A stretch of 64,000 bases of DNA from Crossaster papposus (GCA_037893245.1 JBAIAA010000025.1:1488001-1552000), one strand, 5' to 3'; positions 22,946-32,826 are shown, numbered from the stretch's first letter. Notes: generated from the letters alone by a model not told the origin. A program made the numbers and translations.

Positions 22946-23221
22946 CCACTGACCTCTATACATGGACAGATCATCCATTGTTTCATTTTGAAGTCGGCAT
23001 GCAGAGAAGTGCAACATGGCGTCACTGCTATGAGCCAATGAAAATGTCCAGGTGTATAGAGTTCAGTTGGTTGGTAAATCCACTGACCTCTACAACTGGA
23101 CATATTTTCATTGGCTCACAGCAGTGACGCCATGTTGCACTTCCAGTTCGCGCCGACTTCAAGGTTAGTGTTAGCACAGCAGAATATGGACAATGATCTG
23201 TCCAGGTGTTGAGGTCAGTGG
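22946..23221. mobile_element. composite MITE inside the minisatellite, copy 1
   Basis: 276 bp with terminal inverted repeats starting CCACTGACCTC, flanked on both sides by TGCGTG (22940-22945 and 23222-23227), a probable 6-bp target duplication in low-complexity sequence. It interrupts a poly-C type monomer. Internally it looks like two head-to-head MITEs: 22946-23070 and 23080-23221 each begin and end with versions of the same CCACTGACCTCT...TGGACA terminus, and their cores (GCAACATGGCGTCACTGCT) are inverted relative to each other. There is no coding capacity. Confidence 0.88.
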
Positions 23222-24806
23222 TGCGTGCCTGCCTGTTCCACTCCCCCCCCCCCCCCCCCCCGGCCCACCGAGTATCCGCGTATCCGCGTATCCGCCTCTG
23301 GGGGACCTCCTTTGGACTTAGTTGTTTTACGAAATCCCCTATTCATTTGCGTTGCGTGCGTGTTTGGCCCACCCGGGCCCACCGAGTATCCGCGTATCCG
23401 CGTATCCACCTCCTGGGGACCTCCTTTGGACTTAGTCGTTTTTACAAAATCCACTATTCGTTTGCGTTGCGTGCGTGCCTGCCTGTTCCACTCCCCCCCC
23501 CCCCCCCCCGGCCCACCGAGTATCCGCGTATCCGCGTATCCGCCTCTGGGGGAACTCCTTTGGACTTAGTCGTTTTTACGGAATTCCCAATCCATTTGCG
23601 TTGCGTGCGTGTTTGGCCCACCCGGGCCCACCGAGTATCCGCGTATCCGCGTATCCGCCTTGGGGGGACCTCCTTTGGACTTAGTCGTTTTTACGAAATC
23701 TCCTATCCGTTTGCGTTGCGTGCGTGTTTGGCCCACCCGGGCCCACCGAGTATCCGCGTATCCGCGTATCCGCCTCCTGGGGACCTCCTTTGGACTTAGT
23801 CGTTTTTACAAAATCCCCTATTCGTTTGCGTTGCGTGCGTGCCTGCCTGTTCCACTCCCCCCCCCCCCCCACCCCACCCGGCCCACCGAGTATCCGCGTA
23901 TCCGCGTATCCGCCTCTGGGGGACCTCCTTTGGACTTAGTCGTTTTTACGAAATCCCCTATTCATTTGCGTTGCGTGCGTGTTTGGCCCACCCGGGCCCA
24001 CACAGTATCCGCGTATCCGCGTATCCACCTCCTGGGGACCTCCTTTGGACTTAGTCGTTTTTACGAAATCCCCTATTCATTTGCGTTGCGTGCGTGTTTG
24101 GCCCACCCGGGCCCACCGAGTATCCGCGTATCCGCGTATCCGCCTCCTGGGGACCTCCTTTGGACTTAGTCGTTTTTACGAAATCACCTATTCGTTTGCG
24201 TTGCGTGCGTGTTTGGCCCACCCGGGCCCACCGAGTATCCGCGTATCCGCGTATCCGCCTCCTGGGGACCTCCTTTGGACTTAGTCGTTTTTACAAAATC
24301 CCCTATTCGTTTGCGTTGCGTGCGTGCCTGCCTGTTCCACTCCCCCCCCCCCCCCCCCCGGCCCACCGAGTATCCGCGTATCCGCGTATCCGCCTCTGAG
24401 GGAACTCCTTTGGACTTAGTCGTTTTTACGGAATTCCCAATCCATTTGCGTTGCGTGCGTGTTTGGCCCACCCGGGCCCACCGAGTATCCGCGTATCCGC
24501 GTATCCGCCTTGGGGGGACCTCCTTTGGACTTAGTCGTTTTTACGAAATCTCCTATCCGTTTGCGTTGCGTGCGTGTTTGGCCAACCCGGGCCCACCGAG
24601 TATCCGCGTATCCGCGTATCCGCCTCCTGGGGACCTCCTTTGGACTTAGTCGTTTTTACGAAATCCCCTATTCGTTTGCGTTGCGTGCGTGTATGGCCCA
24701 CCCGGGCCCACCGAGTATCCGCGTATCCGCGTATCCGCCTCCTGGGGACCTCCTTTGGACTTAGTCGTTTTTACAAAATCCCCTATTCGTTTGCGTTGCG
24801 TGCGTG

Positions 24807-25073
24807 CCACTGACCTCTATACATGGACAGATCATCCATTGTTTCATTTTGAAGTCGGCATGCAGAGAAGTGCAACATGGCGTCACTGCTATGAGCCAAT
24901 GAAATGTCCAGGTGTATAGAGTTCAGTTGGTTGGTAAATCCACTGACCTCTACAACTGGACATTTCATTGGCTCACAGCAGTGACGCCATGTTGCACTTC
25001 CAGTTCGCGCCGACTTCAAGTGTTAGCACAGCAGAATATGGACAATGATCTGTCCAGGTGTTGAGGTCAGTGG
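24807..25073. mobile_element. composite MITE inside the minisatellite, copy 2
   Basis: 267 bp, the same structure, insertion point and flanking TGCGTG as the copy at 22946. It has small private deletions (GGACATTTCATTGG instead of GGACATATTTTCATTGG, and CAAGTGTTAGC instead of AAGGTTAGTGTTAGC). The upstream monomer reads CCCTATTCG, unlike the CATATTCG shared by the other two copies. Confidence 0.88.
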
Positions 25074-26571
25074 TGCGTGCCTGCCTGTTCCACTCCCCCC
25101 CCCCCCCCCCCCCCCCGGCCCACCGAGTATCCGCGTATCCGCGTATCCGCCTCTGGGGGACCTCCTTTGGACTTAGTAGTTTTTACAAAATCCCCTATTC
25201 GTTTGCGTTGCGTGCGTGCCTGCCTGTTCCACTCCCCCCCCCCCCCCCCCCCCCGGCCCACCGAGTATCCGCGTATCCGCGTATCCGCCTCTGGGGGAAC
25301 TCCTTTGGACTTAGTCGTTTTTACGGAATTCCCAATCCATTTGCGTTGCGTGCGTGTTTGGCCCACCCGGGCCCACCGAGTATCCGCGTATCCGCGTATC
25401 CGCCTTGGGGGGACCTCCTTTGGACTTAGTCGTTTTTACGAAATCTCCTATCCGTTTGCGTTGCGTGCGTGTTTGGCCCACCCGGGCCCACCGAGTATCC
25501 GCGTATCCGCGTATCCGCCTCCTGGGGACCTCCTTTGGACTTAGTCGTTTTTACAAAATCCCCTATTCGTTTGCGTTGCGTGCGTGCCTGCCTGTTCCAC
25601 TCCCCCCCCCCCCCCCCGGCCCACCGAGTATCCGCGTATCCGCGTATCCGCCTCTGAGGGAACTCCTTTGGACTTAGTCGTTTTTACGAAATCCCCTATC
25701 CATTTGCGTTGCGTGCGTGTTTGGCCCACCCGGGCCCACCGAGTATCCGCGTATCCGCGTATCCACCTCCTGGGGGGACCTCCTTTGGACTTAGTCGTTT
25801 TTACGAAATCTCCTATTCGTTTGCGTTGCGTGCGTGCCTGCCTGTTCCACTCCCCCCCCCCCCCCCCCGGCACAACGAGTATCCGCGTATCCGCGTATCC
25901 GCCTCTGGGGGAACTCCTTTGGACTTAGTCGTTTTTACGGAATTCCCAATCCATTTGCGTTGGGTGCGTGTTTGGCCCACCCGGGCCCACCGAGTATCCG
26001 CGTATTCGCGTATCCGCCTTGGGGGGACCTCCTTTGGACTTAGTCGTTTTTACAAAATCCCCTATTCGTTTGCGTTGCGTGCGTGCCTGCCTGTTCCACT
26101 CCCCCCCCCCCCCCCCCCCCCCCCGGCACAACGAGTATCCGCGTATCCGCGTATCCGCCTCTGGGGGAACTCCTTTGGACTTAGTCGTTTTTACGGAATT
26201 CCCAATCCATTTGCGTTGGGTGCGTGTTTGGCCCACCCGGGCCCACCGAGTATCCGCGTATTCGCGTATCCGCCTTGGGGGGACCTCCTTTGGACTTAGT
26301 CGTTTTTACGAAATCTCCTATCCGTTTGCGTTGCGTGCGTGTTTGGCCAACCCGGGCCCACCGAGTATCCGCGTATCCGCGTATCCGCCTCCTGGGGACC
26401 TCCTTTGGACTTAGTCGTTTTTACGAAATCCCCTATTCGTTTGCGTTGCGTGCGTGTTTGGCTCACCCGGGCCCACCGAGTATCCGCGTATCCGCGTATC
26501 CGCCTCCTGGGGACCTCCTTTGGACTTAGTCGTTTTTACAAAATCCCATATTCGTTTGCGTTGCGTGCGTG

Positions 26572-26846
26572 CCACTGACCTCTATACATGGACAGATCAT
26601 CCATTGTTTCATTTTGAAGTCGGCATGCAGAGAAGTGCAACATGGCGTCACTGCTATGAGCCAATGAAATGTCCAGGTGTATAGAGTTCAGTTGGTTGGT
26701 AAATCCACTGACCTCTACAACTGGACATATTTTCATTGGCTCACAGCAGTGACGCCATGTTGCACTTCCAGTTCGCGCCGACTTCAAGGTTAGTGTTAGC
26801 ACAGCAGAATATGGACAATGATCTGTCCAGGTGTTGAGGTCAGTGG
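26572..26846. mobile_element. composite MITE inside the minisatellite, copy 3
   Basis: 275 bp, at the same monomer position as the other two. The upstream monomer carries CATATTCG as in copy 1, pointing to a shared duplication history. The distances between the three copies are 1861 and 1765 bp. Confidence 0.88.
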
Positions 26847-27065
26847 TGCGTGCCTGCCTGTTCCACTCCCCCCCCCCCCCCCCCCCCCCCCGGCCCACCG
26901 AGTATCCGCGTATCCGCGTATCCGCCTCTGGGGGACCTCCTTTGGACTTAGTCGTTTTTACGAAATCCCCTATTCATTTGCGTTGCGTGCGTGTTTGGCC
27001 CACCCGGGCCCACCGAGTATCCGCGTATCCGCGTATCCACCTCCTGGGGACCTCCTTTGGACTTT

Positions 27066-27690
27066 ACAGTACCAAATAAAAGAGTCAATCTGAACCCACT
27101 GATTTAGAGGTTTCAGTCATTCTGTAGCCTCCACAATAAAACCCCCCCTCCACACATACACATACACATACATACATTATGTGTGCATGTACAAACGGTT
27201 TATATAGTCTAGCTATCGTGTACATTTTCCGGCCGTTAAGTTTGCACTATACCGTACTCTAACTAAATAAACGAAGTATGGCCTATGGACGCAGCTATTG
27301 AATTTGAAAAAGGCATCTAGTGACAGTACTGCCTACCATTCCTCCATAGTCCGTTAGTGGTCTAGCTAGTCCGTACTCGTACTCCGATTGGCGGACTTAT
27401 TTGGCATACATGTACATGGCGCATAACCATGTGATGCGTATGCAAATAATTTATGAATAACTACATATATCACCGCGGGGGGTTTGATTGGTCGATCCTT
27501 CAAGTCGGATTTACTGCACTGATGACATGATGACATCACGTTGATGCCGATCGCGGAACGACAACCAGATGAGGGCGCCCTTTATCTAAGGCCAACATGC
27601 AAAGCTTGCACATAATTATTCGGCCGGATTGACGAAAGCAAATTGGTAGTCTTAGCTCCATGGTAAGTCCGACTTGGGTCAAGTCTACAA
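27066..27690. other. no gene; short CA/ATAC-rich microsatellite
   Basis: Unique-looking AT-rich sequence follows the abrupt end of the minisatellite. A short ACATACACATACACATAC run lies near 27150-27180. No coding or RNA gene is recognised. Confidence 0.4.
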
Positions 27691-28190
27691 TTTATCCTGC
27701 CATTTATCCATTTATACAACACATTTTTGTCATATTTTTACCTGATAAAGGAAGCTGAAAATTCGTTTACATCTTTCTTGTGTCTGGAATTACAGATCGT
27801 CATTGGTTACAAAAAGTGAATGTGTCTTTGGGCTACTTATTTACAGAAAATAAATTGCAAATCCATGCTTTTCGACGTGAACATCATATACAAACTCCTA
27901 CGTGCGTGCGCGTGCATGCGCGAGGCCGGCTCATCAGTGCTAGGCCGGCTCGACTGCTGGGTACGTGCACACGCACGTACTAGAAAGTTCGTACCGGTAC
28001 ATGATGTTAACGCCGAAAAGCAATTTAATTTCTGTAAATGAGAAGCCCAAAGACACATTCACTTTTTGTAACCCATGACGATCTGTAATTCCAGACAAAA
28101 GAAAGACATAAGCGAGATTTCTGCTTCCTTCATCAGGAAAAAATGTTGTTGTAAAATTGTTCGCTATAAACTATGGCAGGAGAAATTGAT
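27690..28190. mobile_element. foldback/MITE-like element with long inverted arms
   Basis: The left arm (about 27690-27920) and right arm (about 27955-28190) are inverted copies. The best stretch reads GTCTGGAATTACAGATCGTC and then TTACAAAAAGTGAATGTGTC on the left, with its complement near 28040-28100. Similarity weakens toward the outer ends. The centre has a repeated AGGCCGGCTC (near 27932 and 27951) and CGTACGTG/CACGTACG words. It could fold into a hairpin of about 200 bp. No target duplication was identified, and the small open frames inside the arms are artefacts. Confidence 0.75.
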
Positions 28191-28241
28191 ACCCTGGACT
28201 CCGTCGCGTTGTACACAACGGAGGAGTCCAACCTGAGCTAC

Positions 28242-28778
28242 ATGTAACTAGGACCCTACTTATCGCTTTTTTAACATCTTGACATGATCTGGCGATTAGT
28301 AGGGTACTAGGGAGTTTTTTTTTTTTTTTTTTTTATTTCTACGCATTTACATTTGATTACGTTTGCAACAGTCACGTGCGCGTGCATGAGCGTTAGGTGC
28401 GCAGATTACGGAGGGTCGAGGCTAAATCAAAATGCCACTTTGCCCAAAAGTTTGCCTAAAGAATCATCAGATTTCACCCTCAAAACGGCCACAAAAGTAC
28501 TCGATAGGCCATCTGAGATACTTGTACACATCGACGATTAAGATTGTAGTACTATTTAGGTTTACTTACGATTCGGATAAAAAAATACAATTTCCAGCTT
28601 ATTTCCACAAGCTGCCTCGGACACTTTGCTGCCGTGTCGGTATGCGATGCGCTTTGTTGGTCCCTTGCGTATGCGGGACTAACACGCATCGCATACCGAC
28701 AAGGCACTCTCCCTAGGACCACTATCGCCAGATCATGTCCAGATGTTAAAAAAGCAATAAGTAGGGTCCTAGTTACTC
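28242..28778. mobile_element. non-autonomous element with inverted ends of about 74 bp
   Basis: The left end starts GTAACTAGGACCCTACTTAT at 28242 and the right end is its inverted copy, finishing near 28778 with AAGTAGGGTCCTAGTTAC. The arms also share GCTTTTTTAACATCT and GACATGATCTGGCGAT. The interior holds a 20-base T run (28315-28334) and a nested hairpin (28635-28701). No protein is encoded and no clear target duplication was seen. Confidence 0.75.
28635..28701. repeat. nested hairpin in the interior of the inverted-end element
   Basis: The outer arms TGTCGGTATGCGATGCG and CGCATCGCATACCGACA are perfect 17-bp complements. Inside them GTTGGTCCC pairs with GGGACTAAC with one wobble-type mismatch. 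The loop is TTGCGTATGC. Confidence 0.8.
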
Positions 28779-28779
28779 G

Positions 28780-29740
28780 AGTAGAGATACTGTACATGGC
28801 CCTGTATTCTACTGATATTCATATTGATCGATGCCAATGGCATGATCAAAATGTGAAATGTTACGATACACTGATCGATGTTCGGCGGTGTTTTCAAAAC
28901 AAAATTATGCACTGGGTTATTTGCTTTGATTATTCCATACCCTTTTGGGCCGTTAATTATTGGATCATTTTTAAGTGTCTCAATACTTTTTGTGTAAAGT
29001 TTACATTATAATATGGCTTGTATAAAGGTATTTTACGTCACTTCTTGTACATTTGAACAGTCATTAAACAAATAATGAATAATGAAAAAAAAGCCTATGA
29101 CAAGCCTTGCGCTAACTTTTTTCCCTGGGTAGCCCACCGGGCTAGCAAACTGCAGATTTTACTAGCCCGTTTACATTTTTGCTAGCCCGTATGCACAATG
29201 CACAACAGTATTTGTTTGGCGCACGCACGTACACGTACGTATCCGTAGTAACGTACAGAGAGGGCGCTATTCTGAACAGACTCTGTATCAGACGCTACTA
29301 CTAGTGACACGGCAGAACGCTCATGTGCTATACAGCTACGCAGTGGGCCGTTATGGTAAGAAAGGCTGAGCGATGTCAAAGAGAATAGTGCACATTATGT
29401 GCGGTACCCTGCGCCGTAGTTTATTCTATACTAATCTTACTGAAGCCCACCAGTCTACTCTGTTCATGAGATCGCAGTGCACTGCATGCACGCGTGGATT
29501 GAGCGCTCCCGGGCTATCGACAATTATGCCGAATAACACAAACAAAAGACAGTTTATACTCAGTTTATTTTGATCCGGTATTTATTTAATACACAAAAAG
29601 ACAATAACAATTTTAGCATGTATTTTGATCTAAGCCTTTACAGGTACATACATGTGGTTACTGAATTTTTCACTAGCCCACGGGGCAACCAAGGAAGTGG
29701 GTCTGGGTAGCCCGGAGCAGTTTTCGCTAGACTTTGTGGA
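28780..29740. other. no gene; CTAGCCC-rich repeat fragments
   Basis: CTAGCCC or GGGCTAG words cluster at 29128-29190 and 29671-29730, and CTGGGTAGCCC occurs in both clusters (29126 and 29704). They may be the two ends of an old repeat of about 0.6 kb, but I could not define boundaries. Open frames here show no recognisable domain. Confidence 0.35.
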
Positions 29741-30016
29741 GTGTCGTGGCCGGGCGGTTAAGAACTCGGATTTCTGTTCCGCAGAGCGTGGGTTCGAGTC
29801 CCGGTGTCGACACGTGTGTCCTTAAGCAAGGCAATTAAACCACTATTGCTTCGTCCTTCGGATGGGACGTAAAGCTGTAGGTCCCGTGCGTTGTGTAATG
29901 CACGTAAAAGAACCCAGTAACACTCTTCGCTAAGAGAAGGGGTTCGCCCCGGTGTTCCTGGCAGCGCCTCGGAATAGGCAGATGGCGCTTTACAAATGCA
30001 TGATCATCATCATCAT
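29741..30016 (+). mobile_element. tRNA-derived SINE with (ATC)n tail
   Basis: The head (29741-29812) resembles a tRNA of the Ser/Leu class, with a pol III A-box-like TGGCCGGGCGG (29747-29757) and a perfect B box GGTTCGAGTCC (29791-29801). A tRNA-unrelated body follows, with CCTTAAGCAAGGCAATTAA, CGTCCTTCGGATGGGACGTA and GTAAAAGAACCCAGTAAC. From memory this body belongs to the conserved central-domain SINEs of marine invertebrates (MetaSINE-like), but I could not compare it. It ends with GGCGCTTTACAAATGC and a short ATC repeat. Anticodon-arm pairing is poor, so it is not a working tRNA gene. Confidence 0.85.
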
Positions 30017-30848
30017 ATACTCCCCAGGGAGCTGAGATAATATTTGGAATGTTTCATGAGCCCAATGACCGGGGAAATCTTAGCGCTTAGAAACACTTGT
30101 ATTAAGCGCTATATAAATGTTATATGTTTTTGTACGCCGGGCCAGTACTATTTTGAGGCCTGCTACTGTACAGTATGTGTTTTTAAAAAAGTCCGGACTC
30201 AAATCTATAACTTTCATTCTTGTGGCCTTAGGTACATACATAAACATGTACGTGTAAACTAGTTAGTCTATCGTATGCAATGTCAATAAACTTCTTTATC
30301 GTTTAGCCTTATTATTTCAACAATTTGAGTCTTGAAACTACAGTACAGTATGTATACAAGAATAAAAATATTAAAAATAATATATAAAATAAAACGAGAA
30401 CATTGCAAAGGAAAGAATGCGCGCATTATGAAGACAGGCGCGAGAATCCGATGTTTCCCATTAATTTGTTGGCGCGATTTGACCTGGATGACCCCGACGA
30501 CCCCGTGAGACACTGGCAAAGTGATAATACTGCGTTCATAGCTGTATTTACGTGGTAAATATAATAAACATTTTCGTGTGGTAGCTTAATTCAGGCATGC
30601 GGGCGGTGGACGCAAATCTATAACTTTCATTATCGTGGCCTAATGCTTTGTTTAACTTTGTTCTTTGTTACAGTTTTCACAGAGCTTTTGGAAACCTGGT
30701 TTGGATTTACTGTTTGCGATATCCAAGAACAATGACCCTAACGCTTCCGTCGAGACCCTACATGTGTACTGGTTTTTGTGCCTGATTTATTCAAGTATTG
30801 TTAAACCTCGATCCATTCAGCACACCTGCGAACCCCCTAATAGCGGGT
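30017..30848. other. no gene; short dispersed repeats
   Basis: CAAATCTATAACTTTCATT followed by a near-identical GTGGCCTAA-like stretch occurs at 30200-30230 and 30613-30643. TTAAGCGCTATATAAATG at about 30103 resembles the 3' end of another SINE. Otherwise there is nothing that I recognise. Confidence 0.4.
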
Positions 30849-31437
30849 TAAAAATAGTGTAGGGTACACCAGAAAGGGAAGGGCGCAGTTGGGTCAAAGT
30901 TTACACACAGCAACACATGGACAGCGGTCAAACTGTTGTTAGTCAAGCAACACTGTCTGTTTATTCGTTCAAATCAGGAATAGACACTTGGGTGGATGAT
31001 TACTGCAGGTTTGTGATATTATAATCAGGAGTACGTGGATTTGTGGGATACGTATAGTTCAACTGGAATACCTGTGGTTCTGGAAATAAACAAATATAAA
31101 CCACGTATGAGTTTACTAATATATACGTACTGCAGTGCGGCAAGAAGTATGCACCAAATGTACAATGTTCGATAACGATAATTTCCAGCAGATTAGGTAA
31201 ATAACTTTGTGCCATAAACATGCTAATTTAACAGAGTAAGATTTAAAATACAATATCATGTATACCTATAATGTATCACAAAAAGGCTGTTTGTACAAAG
31301 TTTACATCTCGTCAATGACGCACAGAAAGGGTAAATCTATGGTAAATTTGAGTGTAATCAAACAGAGGTTTTCTTTTGGCTTGCAACAACGGAACGGCGA
31401 AAACGGGTCTAAAACTCTAACAATTGATTTTCTGACA
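30849..31437 (-). repeat. left-edge LTR (mosaic)
   Basis: On the element strand it starts TGTCAGAAAATC right after the polypurine tract and ends near CTACACTATTTTT. A polyadenylation signal AATAAA (minus strand) lies at 30960-30965. Compared with the internal LTRs, 30864-31132 has about a dozen substitutions and three indels, while 31133-31437 is identical. The outer edge (30849-30851) is where similarity to the other LTRs stops. Confidence 0.85.
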
Positions 31438-31448
31438 GCCGCCCCCAC
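31438..31448 (-). other. polypurine tract, unit 1
   Basis: On the element strand this reads GTGGGGGCGGC immediately before the TGTCAG start of the LTR, the expected site for plus-strand DNA priming. It repeats identically in every unit at +6178 steps. Confidence 0.65.
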
Positions 31449-31494
31449 ATTTGGATACTAAATGTGTAAAACACTGAAAGTTTTGTTTCGGTCA

Positions 31495-31866
31495 CTACTC
31501 ATCCTTGGCATCAAGGTTCCGACCACCGTCGTCCTCGTCTTGGCACTTGGGTAACCGGATGAGTCGAGCAACAGGTCTGGTGTACACTCTGTTACCGACT
31601 CGTACCTGGGCAGCCCGAACACGACCATCTAGGCTAGGGTGTATCTCGCATATTCTTCCGACTGGCCACTGAGCCTGAACAAGCTGGGGGTCTATGATCA
31701 TGACATCATCGCCACAGGTCAGGTCCCTTGCGTCTTTCTGCCACTTTTGCCGGAGTTGCAGGCCAGGCAAAGAGAACTTGATGAAATGTGTCCAAAACTG
31801 GTCGGCGAGCACTTGGCTATGACGCCATCGTCGTCGTCCCAACAACTCATTGGAGGTGTAGACCAC
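31495..31866 (-). pseudogene. BEL/Pao DUF5641-like C-terminal tail, unit 1
   Basis: A 123-residue frame with RRRWRHSQVLADQFWTHFIK at residues 11-30, DLTCGDDVMIIDPQL in the middle and QVRVGNRVYTRPVARLIRLP near the end. This is the conserved tail that follows integrase in BEL/Pao polyproteins. It is out of frame with, or stopped from, the integrase frame ending at 31867. The same frame recurs at 37673, 43851, 50029, 56207 and 62385. Confidence 0.85.
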
Positions 31867-32316
31867 TTAAGGTAGTGATGGATCCAGCCGCCCCACCGGA
31901 TCTACATCAGCGGCATTGGCAGAAATGTAGCCCAGGGGCTTGAAATTGAGGATTCCCTCTATTTCAACGAGGAGGGTGTGTAGGACTGGTTCTGTCACTG
32001 ACTGGTCTCCTAGTGCTGTTCGGAGAGCATTTTTAACCGATCTCACTTCTCTCTCCCAGACTCCCCCAAAGTGAGGAGTGTTCGGTGGGTTAAACTGAAA
32101 CCGTACCTTCTGTTCAGCTAGCTGCTGGGCGAGAGTAGGCTCCATAGATGAGAATGCATATTTCAGCTCTGCCTCTCCTCCTTTGAAGTTAGTGCCACAG
32201 TCCGAAAGAAGTTCATAGGGCTTTCCTCGTCGGAAGATGGAGCGTCGAAAGGCCATAAGGAATGCAGCTGTGTCCATGCTATCCAACAGCTCCAAGTGCA
32301 CTGCTCGTGTTGTCAT
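31867..32316 (-). pseudogene. BEL/Pao integrase catalytic core, unit 1
   Basis: A 149-residue frame with TTRAVHLELL at the start, LLSDCGTNFKGG (Asp39, second catalytic Asp) and HFGGVWEREVRSVKNAL (Glu88, catalytic Glu). The first catalytic Asp is in the preceding fragment (32344-32595), separated by a stop. This enzyme joins element cDNA to host DNA; here it is broken. Identical copies start at 38045, 44223, 50401, 56579 and 62757. Confidence 0.88.
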
Positions 32317-32343
32317 GCACTTAAATATGACTCCCCGTCGCTT

Positions 32344-32817
32344 CTATGTTCTGCGGCCTATCTTCACGGTCATAGGGCCGAAAAAGTCAACTTCAGTTGA
32401 GTAAAACACTAGCTTGAGGATCCGGAGTCTGGATGGAGGTAGATCGGCCATCTTAGGTAAATGTACATGTACTTCTGGTTTGGAACGCCATTTGCGGCAT
32501 TCGCCGCACTGACGCTGATGACGGCAGATGGCTTCGCGGCCACCTAACTTCAGCGAGGACGCGTTCAGGACCACAGTACAGGAGTTTGTCATCATAGTCT
32601 TGTATAAGTAACTTGGTTACGTGGTGACTTGGATCAAGAACATTTGGGTGTTTGACATTGTGTGCAAGGCCTTCTGCCCTTCGCAGTCGCCCTCCAACAC
32701 GGAGAAGTCCGGAAGCTTCCTCATACTCTGGATCGAGCTGTCCCAATCTACTCCCTGAAGGTAGCTCCCTCCCCGACTTCATAGCCTGGACCTCCTGTGC
32801 GAAACAATCTTGCTTGT
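32344..32817 (-). pseudogene. BEL/Pao integrase N-terminal and zinc region, unit 1
   Basis: Two overlapping frames cover this part. The upstream one (to 32782) has ASGLLRVGGRLRRAEGLAHN and KHPNVLDPSHHVTKLLI, the typical pre-integrase block. The downstream one (32344-32595) has QCGECRKW (Cys30, Cys33 zinc ligands) and STEVDFFGPM (Asp70, first catalytic Asp) before stopping. A frameshift near 32550-32600 separates them and a stop follows Asp70 by 13 residues. The nested transposon at 32827 sits just upstream on the element strand. Confidence 0.8.
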
Positions 32818-32826
32818 CAGCAGTGT

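Larger units (their letters stand above)
11650..27065. repeat. 15.4-kb minisatellite array with higher-order structure
   Basis: About 120 monomers. The common monomer is 115 bp and contains CCCACCCGGGCCCACC, the triplet (GTATCCGC)x3, CCTCCTTTGGACTTAGTCG and TTTGCGTTGCGTGCGTG. Roughly 39 monomers replace the TTTGGCCCACCCGGG segment by GCCTGCCTGTTCCACT plus a run of 13-29 C, making them about 130-145 bp. Single-base variants define monomer types that follow each other in fixed order, giving four-monomer cassettes of about 480 bp. One cassette runs poly-C monomer with ACGGAATTCCCAATCC, then CTTGGGGGG/ATCTCCTATCC, then GGCCAACCC, then ACAAAATCCCC. Another runs poly-C, CCACCTCC, AATCACC, ACAAAATCCCC. 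The first monomer (11650-11765) is the most diverged; the last stops abruptly at 27065. All open frames here are repeat artefacts. Confidence 0.97.

Noticed and set aside
11650..27065. CRISPR-like array
   Set aside because: The monomers are contiguous repeats without unique spacers, the genome is eukaryotic, and there are no cas genes.
11715..27093. Dozens of overlapping open frames of 60-264 residues, rich in PPPP and SAYPRIR repeats
   Set aside because: They are products of the minisatellite. A 115-bp period shifts the frame by one base per monomer and the only regular stop is in GGACTTAG, so long frames appear in all three plus frames and also on the minus strand. No start context, no codon bias and no domain.
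27780..28058. Overlapping open frames on both strands as small genes
   Set aside because: They lie in the two arms of a foldback element and mirror each other.
29741..29812. Functional tRNA gene
   Set aside because: The A and B boxes are present, but the arms do not pair well and the sequence continues into a SINE body with an ATC tail.
31258..31461. 67-residue plus-strand frame repeated in each array unit
   Set aside because: It lies antisense within the LTR; repetition comes from the array and no domain is seen.
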